25,199 bases of DNA from a virus: IMG/VR virus record IMGVR_UViG_3300046532_000038, positions 1-25,199 of that record; one strand, written 5' to 3'. Positions 20,643-25,199 of this stretch are shown here, piece after piece (positions within the stretch are counted from its first letter, which is position 1; the number at the start of each line of letters is the position of its first letter). The position numbers and the translations under genes are program-made. The notes under the pieces were generated by a model. That model saw only the letters and a list, made by a program, of their open reading frames with translations, did no database searches and was not told the origin of the DNA.

Positions 20643-23108
20643 CTAGCCCTGTTGCATTTTTTCTCGTTGAACGTCAATACGCTCACGATTCACTCGATTA
20701 CGGTTTTCCGCGATGTCTTCTTGGCTTTCTATTCTAGCCGCATCTGTAGCCGCACGTTGTTGTAATTTTTGAAGCTCCATCAACATATCACCCTGATCGT
20801 CTTCTGTCTTACGCTGCAAATCCTGTTGCTTCAAAGCCAACTCTTGCATACGAATTTGAACCAACGGATCTTCCATAGGATCGTTACCAGCAGGTAGTAG
20901 CCCTGGAAGAACTTCTGCCATCAACTTCTCCATTTGCATGGAGATCAAAGCTTCCATTTGCGCTGGATCAGATACACGTTGCTGAAGCTCCATAATCTGT
21001 TGTTGTGCCGCCTCTGGGTTAATTGCACCCCCTTGCGATGCCAGTTGTGCCTGACTAATCAACCCTTCAATCTCCGCCTGAACCATCTTACGTGCCTTCT
21101 GAGATACATGCTCCATTATATGCGAATAAAACGTACCCATGACCTGTGGGGAAGTCATCACCAAAGGAGTCTTCATAAACGCCATGTGAATACGAATGTG
21201 AATCTCGTGGTTCTGCTCTGGAAACGTAGTAAGGATTTCTCCCATTAACGCCCTAGCGTTCTCAATGGCTGGATCTAATGGTTGTGGTTCTGGCGGTGGA
21301 GGCAATATCTCGTCAATATTTTGTACCTCAAGAGCCTGATACATCCTGCGATAGGCCGCGTGTAAGTTATGTACCTCTGGATTAGACTGCGCCAACTGCA
21401 ACTGTGTCTGTGCCAACGTAACCCGTTGTGCCATCGAGAAGATGTTCGGATCGCTTACAGGTACTACATCTATGCGGTCATCAAAGTCTTCCGCCTTAAT
21501 CATACGATTGCCGCCCTCGACATCATATGGATACTCAGGAGGTAAATTGTCCCTAAATATTCTGGCTAAAATCCTGAACTCTTGGCGTTGCGAATAATGA
21601 AGCCGTTTGTGTATGGCAGACATAACTTTCATACCACGTTCCAACATAGCCACTGTGGTGCCCACAGGAGCCGCTGCGTTGGTATCACCTGTCTGTTGGT
21701 CTGCTAGTGAGACAAAACGCCTTCCGCCCTCTATGAGTGCCCCTAGAAGCTGCGCAAGCGTAGCTGATGGTTCCTTGTACGGAAGAGGTATAATTGCGTC
21801 CCGTATGTTTCCCCCAGGGGCATCAATGTCTCTCCATTCGCCGGGCTGTAAGGGTTCGTCATCATTACGAACCCTTACACCTCGTGCCTTGAACCCAGCA
21901 GGGAGGTTTGCTAGAGTCCCGGCGTCGATCAGTTGCCGTAAAATACTCGTTGCCGCACGACCAAGACCGCCAATCATGTGAATCAAACCAAAGCCATAAA
22001 ACCCTAGCCCCGGCATAAACTTGTAATGCACAAAGTATTGTTGTTTCTTAGCTAAACCTACATCTTCTTCAAAATTACGACGGATAGACAGAATGTGTCC
22101 TGATCCTTCATCCAAGGTCACAATGTACGGTATAGCAATTCCTGTAGGCTCTCCGTCAGGAGACATATCCTCAAAACCCTCAAGGTCTAAATCTATATGC
22201 ATCTCAAGAATAGTGTAAATCTCATCAGAATACGTGCGAGACGTGCCCTGTAAATCGTCAACCTTCTGACGAACTTCGTCTTCTTTATTATATGTACTTA
22301 ACTCTACCTCTTTATAGAAACCCGCAATCTGCATCTTGCGTATCTCATTCGCATCCATTCGTAAGACATGCGTAACACGAGAAGCTGTCGCCAAATCTGA
22401 TGCAGCATAAGGTACAACCAAATCCTGCGCAGGAATAAACTTCGATACCGCCCGCTGTTTAGCCTCATCGTAATAAACCTTCTTAAAGGTAGAACCCGAC
22501 AAGGGTAAATAAAACAATAACTGATCCATGTCTGGATCAAACTCTTCCATGACTTCCATAATCTGGTAGTTCATAAACTGTTTAACTCTAGTGGCCTGCT
22601 CTTCCCTTGCTACGTCCTGTAAACCCAAGACCTGAGTCTTCACTGGACCTCCTGAAGGCAACAATTCCTTGTATGCCTGCGCTTGGAACTGAGTTACACT
22701 CTCAGCAATCAACGGATGAGTTACACCTGAAGCACCCTGAAACGGCTGAGTACGTTCATCATACTTAACGCCCAGTTGATCTAACCCTTGAGTATATGTT
22801 TCTTCCCACTCAGAACGAGACTCCATATCATCTTCGAAAGATGCACGAAGATCCGACGATATTTCTCCAAGGTAAGCGTCATCCAGAAAATCCGCCAAGT
22901 TAGCGTTGTGAGGAATCTGCTGTTCTTGTTCCTCTCCCCCCATAGCCTCAACCAAGGCTTGTACAATCGCACCTCCCTGTCCATCGTCTATAACCTCCGC
23001 ACCGCCTGCAAAACTTTCAGGTTGTGGTACAGATACATCCACAGATGCCTCCGTTGGCATCATGTCTTGGGGTAAAATCCCAGAATCTACAATAGGTGGC
23101 AAAGCCAT
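20643..23108 (-). CDS. Portal protein (821 aa)
   Basis: The gene follows the large terminase with a one-base TGATG overlap. The N-terminal 70 residues are acidic and probably unstructured. The portal core shows DERTQPFQGASGVTHPLIAE, FQAQAYKELLPSGGPVKT, a clip-like LPLSGSTFKKVYYDEAKQRA, IPAQDLVVPYAASDLATASR, and the wing/stem region FYGFGLIHMIGGLGRAATS with SLADQQTGDTNAAAPVGTTV. The conserved Q-F-ASG-T-PL and PVGTT--MLE patterns are shared with portals of marine short-tailed phages by recollection. The C-terminal 150 residues are Gln/Met/Glu-rich coiled coil (ALKQQDLQRKTEDDQGDMLM), likely a barrel or tail extension reaching into the head, as in P22. At 821 residues it is long (portals often 450-750), mainly from these ends. 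Confidence 0.88.
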   Translation of the reverse strand: MALPPIVDSGILPQDMMPTEASVDVSVPQPESFAGGAEVIDDGQGGAIVQALVEAMGGEEQEQQIPHNANLADFLDDAYLGEISSDLRASFEDDMESRSEWEETYTQGLDQLGVKYDERTQPFQGASGVTHPLIAESVTQFQAQAYKELLPSGGPVKTQVLGLQDVAREEQATRVKQFMNYQIMEVMEEFDPDMDQLLFYLPLSGSTFKKVYYDEAKQRAVSKFIPAQDLVVPYAASDLATASRVTHVLRMDANEIRKMQIAGFYKEVELSTYNKEDEVRQKVDDLQGTSRTYSDEIYTILEMHIDLDLEGFEDMSPDGEPTGIAIPYIVTLDEGSGHILSIRRNFEEDVGLAKKQQYFVHYKFMPGLGFYGFGLIHMIGGLGRAATSILRQLIDAGTLANLPAGFKARGVRVRNDDEPLQPGEWRDIDAPGGNIRDAIIPLPYKEPSATLAQLLGALIEGGRRFVSLADQQTGDTNAAAPVGTTVAMLERGMKVMSAIHKRLHYSQRQEFRILARIFRDNLPPEYPYDVEGGNRMIKAEDFDDRIDVVPVSDPNIFSMAQRVTLAQTQLQLAQSNPEVHNLHAAYRRMYQALEVQNIDEILPPPPEPQPLDPAIENARALMGEILTTFPEQNHEIHIRIHMAFMKTPLVMTSPQVMGTFYSHIMEHVSQKARKMVQAEIEGLISQAQLASQGGAINPEAAQQQIMELQQRVSDPAQMEALISMQMEKLMAEVLPGLLPAGNDPMEDPLVQIRMQELALKQQDLQRKTEDDQGDMLMELQKLQQRAATDAARIESQEDIAENRNRVNRERIDVQREKMQQG

Positions 23109-24571
23109 CAGTAATACTCCCGCTTGCGGCGATATTGATTCTCTTCTTCGCCCTCACCGTTTAGGGAAATAAACCCACCACGTCGAAAACGCATTAGTGC
23201 TAACGTCATGCTATCACAATAATCGTCATTGTCGCCATAAGGAAATGAAACAATCTCCTCAATGACATCCTCCGCAAACTTTTTGTCCACTGGTGCCCAC
23301 ACAATACCAGCCTCAAACAAGGGTGCTACCATGTGCATCCTAGATACTTTATCAGACCCCTTGCCTGGAGCAAAGCCCAACGCAGGTATGCCCCTAAGAC
23401 GTAATTCATCTATTAATGGAGTTCCTGTGGCCTTGGCTTCCACAATAACCATGTCAGGTGCCCAATATTCATGTTCCTCATACGCTTTTTCTTTCAATTC
23501 AGGGAAATTCCACCGACCACGCTGTGCATCTAGCAGTATTATGTTGTCTGGTCCGCTCTCTTCAGGCTTAAATATGCCCCATGTCGTAATTGCAGAGTAA
23601 TCTGCGGTTTCTTTCTTGGAAAACGCCGTATCATACGCTTGTACAATATATTGTACAGGAGGAATCTTTTCTTCTTCCCACTTCTGCCACCATTCTCTCT
23701 TAATTATAGCAGAATCCGACGATGTTGGGTTCTGTTGCCACTGCGCATTCCACTTTTGTACAGGCAATGAAGCCTTAATGCCCAATAATGCGTCTTTTTC
23801 CCAAAACTCAGGCCACAATGGCTTGTCAGAAGGCAAGATTGCAGGAAATTCTACCACTTCCCACTGGTCTGACATGATGTCACTACCCTGCGCAGCGATT
23901 AAACGACCTGTTAAGTCCTTCTTACCCCATCGAGTCATAACAATTATGATCGCACCACCAGGTTGAAGACGCTGTCGAGGACCAGAAGTGTACCATTCAT
24001 ACGCATTATCAAACGCACTCTCACTCAAAGCGTCCTGCTCCGAATGTGGATCGTCAATAACAAATAAATCCGCACCACGACCCGTTACCGCAGCTCCAAC
24101 ACCCGCCGCAAAGTACTCACCACCAGCACTGGTTTGCCACTTTCCCGCACCCTTGTTGTCTTCTTTCAAGTGAGTATCAGGAAATATGTCTTTATATTGT
24201 GGATCGTCTATAAGATCACGAACCTTGCGACCAAACCGTACTGCCAACTCTGTGTTGTGCGTAGCCTGAATAATCTTGAGCTTGGGATTTCGCCCCAAGA
24301 ACCACGCAGGCATCAAAAAACTAGCAAACTCAGACTTGGAATGACGTGGCGGCATGTTAATAATCAAACGCTTTAACTCGCCCCTGGCTACCTTTTCCAG
24401 TTTCTCCGCAATGATTCTGTGATGACGGCCCTCAATGAAATTCTCATACACATGATTAGCAAAGGGCATGAAATAATCTTGCGCCTTGTCTCGTATATCT
24501 AGTGTTTTCTTAGCCTCAGTTAAGGCTAAGATTTCCTTTAAAGCTTCCTCTGGTAAGGCTTGTAGGTTCAT
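23108..24571 (-). CDS. terL: Terminase large subunit (487 aa)
   Basis: Motor and nuclease motifs are in the right order. Walker A is NMPPRHSKSEF (about 72-82), the form with PPRHSKS in place of GxxxxGK(S/T) common in this terminase group; Walker B is DLFVIDDPH (168-176); the coupling motif IIIVMTRW is at 208-215. The RNase H-like nuclease follows, with acidic residues in VQAYDTAFS (Asp313), VIVEAKATG (Glu378) and NDDYCDSMTLAL (Asp453). The length (487) is normal. It cuts and pumps phage DNA into the prohead through the portal encoded next. The start overlaps the previous stop by four bases (ATGA). No small subunit is recognised inside the window. Confidence 0.95.
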   Translation of the reverse strand: MNLQALPEEALKEILALTEAKKTLDIRDKAQDYFMPFANHVYENFIEGRHHRIIAEKLEKVARGELKRLIINMPPRHSKSEFASFLMPAWFLGRNPKLKIIQATHNTELAVRFGRKVRDLIDDPQYKDIFPDTHLKEDNKGAGKWQTSAGGEYFAAGVGAAVTGRGADLFVIDDPHSEQDALSESAFDNAYEWYTSGPRQRLQPGGAIIIVMTRWGKKDLTGRLIAAQGSDIMSDQWEVVEFPAILPSDKPLWPEFWEKDALLGIKASLPVQKWNAQWQQNPTSSDSAIIKREWWQKWEEEKIPPVQYIVQAYDTAFSKKETADYSAITTWGIFKPEESGPDNIILLDAQRGRWNFPELKEKAYEEHEYWAPDMVIVEAKATGTPLIDELRLRGIPALGFAPGKGSDKVSRMHMVAPLFEAGIVWAPVDKKFAEDVIEEIVSFPYGDNDDYCDSMTLALMRFRRGGFISLNGEGEEENQYRRKREYY

Positions 24572-25199
24572 ACGCTACGTTTGACTGCCCCAACTGTTTC
24601 TGTCGATGTAGTTGTATTACGTTTTTGACCGGGGCCAGATCCGCGTCTGTATCCACCCGTATATCTTCTTGTACCCGCTCCAGCACGTTGTCTGGTTCTT
24701 TTGACCGACTTCTGACACGTAGGACCGTCATCTCCCTCAACTAGAGTATAACCCTCTGGGCATTCATAAACCGTCTCACCATCTTCATTCGTTGATGTCA
24801 TAGGCGGCACGAAAGGTGGATCAACCTCAAGGTCATCATCTTCTACTTCAACAATGACTTCTTCTTCTTCTTCCTCTTCTTCATCTTCAGGCTCAATTAT
24901 ATCATCTTCTACATCAGTGTAAGTTACAAGATTGTCGTCAATTAAAACTGTCGTATCGTCGTCAACTAGAACTGTAGTATCGTCGTCCGTTGTCTCTTCT
25001 TCCGTAGTCTCTTCCTCTGTCGTCTCTTCTTCCTCTGTAGTCTCTTCTTCCTCCGTAGTCTCTTCCTCTGTCGTCTCTTCTTCCGTAGTCTCTTCTTCCT
25101 CTGTAGTCTCTTCTTCCGTAGTCTCTTCTTCCTCTGTAGTCTCTTCTTCCGTAGTCTCTTCTTCCTCTGTAGTCTCTTCTTCCGTAGTCTCTTCTTCCT
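24568..25199 (-). CDS. Glu/Thr-repeat protein with basic C-terminus, N-terminus beyond window
   Basis: The minus frame is open from the stop at 24568 to the right edge (209 residues visible), so the start lies outside; a GTG at 24810 is an internal codon and not the true start. The visible N-terminal part is acidic EEETT/EEEETT repeats (about 70 residues), then DDDTTVLVD and DDTTVLID repeats, then a long Glu run. A short domain with VYECPEGYTLVEGDDGPTCQ (two Cys) and a strongly basic tail (RTRQRAGAGTRRYTGGYRRG) follow. The acidic repeats and basic tail suggest an extended protein that could mimic or bind nucleic acid or cap a partner. It is directly upstream of terL (ATGA overlap), where a small terminase or head protein gene might sit, but nothing supports small-terminase identity. 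Confidence 0.8.
   Translation of the reverse strand, partial: EEETTEEETTEEEETTEEETTEEEETTEEETTEEEETTEEETTEEETTEEEETTEEEETTEEETTEEETTDDDTTVLVDDDTTVLIDDNLVTYTDVEDDIIEPEDEEEEEEEEVIVEVEDDDLEVDPPFVPPMTSTNEDGETVYECPEGYTLVEGDDGPTCQKSVKRTRQRAGAGTRRYTGGYRRGSGPGQKRNTTTSTETVGAVKRSV
25081..25199. repeat. 33-base tandem repeat, 3.6 perfect copies, continuing off the window
   Basis: A 33-base unit repeats exactly at 25081-25113, 25114-25146 and 25147-25179, with 20 more bases to the edge. Shorter and diverged units continue back to about 24985. On the minus strand one unit encodes an 11-residue EEETT+EEEETT block. Repeat copy number may differ between genomes and could hinder assembly at this end. Confidence 0.92.

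Noticed and set aside
24568-24810. 80-aa gene starting at GTG 24810
   Set aside because: The same frame stays open to the window edge with continuous Glu/Thr repeats, so the GTG is an internal codon of a longer protein.
25081-25199. Possible CRISPR array from the regular 33-base repeats
   Set aside because: Units are tandem with no unique spacers and lie in an open coding frame giving EEETT repeats.
24568-25199. Small terminase subunit
   Set aside because: Place before terL suggested it, but the visible sequence lacks a helix-turn-helix or oligomerisation helices and consists mostly of acidic repeats and an Arg-rich tail.

Overview
The window looks like the virion-structure and lysis half of an uncultured, probably marine, tailed dsDNA phage. 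All 37 supported protein genes lie on the minus strand and are packed end to end, mostly with 1-nt (TAATG) or 4-nt (ATGA) stop/start overlaps, so transcription runs from high to low coordinates. Large terminase, large portal, HK97-type capsid protein, two short head-tail adaptors and a nozzle-like protein are present. No tape measure, tail tube or sheath gene is visible, which points to a short-tailed (podovirus-like) particle. Many of the small proteins resemble families I know only as conserved hypotheticals in marine metagenomic and pelagic phages. The host cannot be read from the sequence; the GTA-type 3TM holin makes an alphaproteobacterium a weak guess.

In transcription order: (1) 25199-20643, packaging: a Glu/Thr-repeat protein cut by the window edge, the large terminase and an 821-aa portal. 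(2) 20621-18331, lysis and membrane block: three small membrane or exported proteins, a three-TM holin of the gene-transfer-agent type, a 51-aa gene that is easily missed, an M15 peptidase endolysin and a small basic protein. (3) 18314-14738, head assembly: a 70-aa protein, a phage GroES co-chaperonin, a Gln-repeat scaffold candidate, a 154-aa protein, a probable capsid decoration protein and the major capsid protein with a near-perfect ribosome site. A rho-independent terminator follows the capsid gene. (4) 14598-11186, head completion and connector: small beta-rich proteins, a one-TM protein, a P22 gp4-like adaptor and an SU10-like adaptor. (5) 11175-3479, tail and adsorption: several beta-structured fibre or adhesin candidates including a 449-aa glycine-rich protein and a 197-aa protein of about 24-aa repeats, then a 646-aa nozzle-like protein and a zinc-ribbon protein. 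(6) 3479-1, probable internal or ejected proteins, the last cut by the left edge.

The most noteworthy points are the lysis cassette placed inside the head-morphogenesis operon, the GroES gene directly before the scaffold and capsid genes, the overlooked 51-aa gene, the terminator that isolates the capsid gene, repeated use of a stop codon inside the next gene's Shine-Dalgarno sequence, and a 597-aa tail protein that seems to carry a large insertion inside a small beta domain. I found no RNA gene, CRISPR array, integrase, transposon or replication gene, and no gap over about 140 bases. I see no clearly new multi-gene system.
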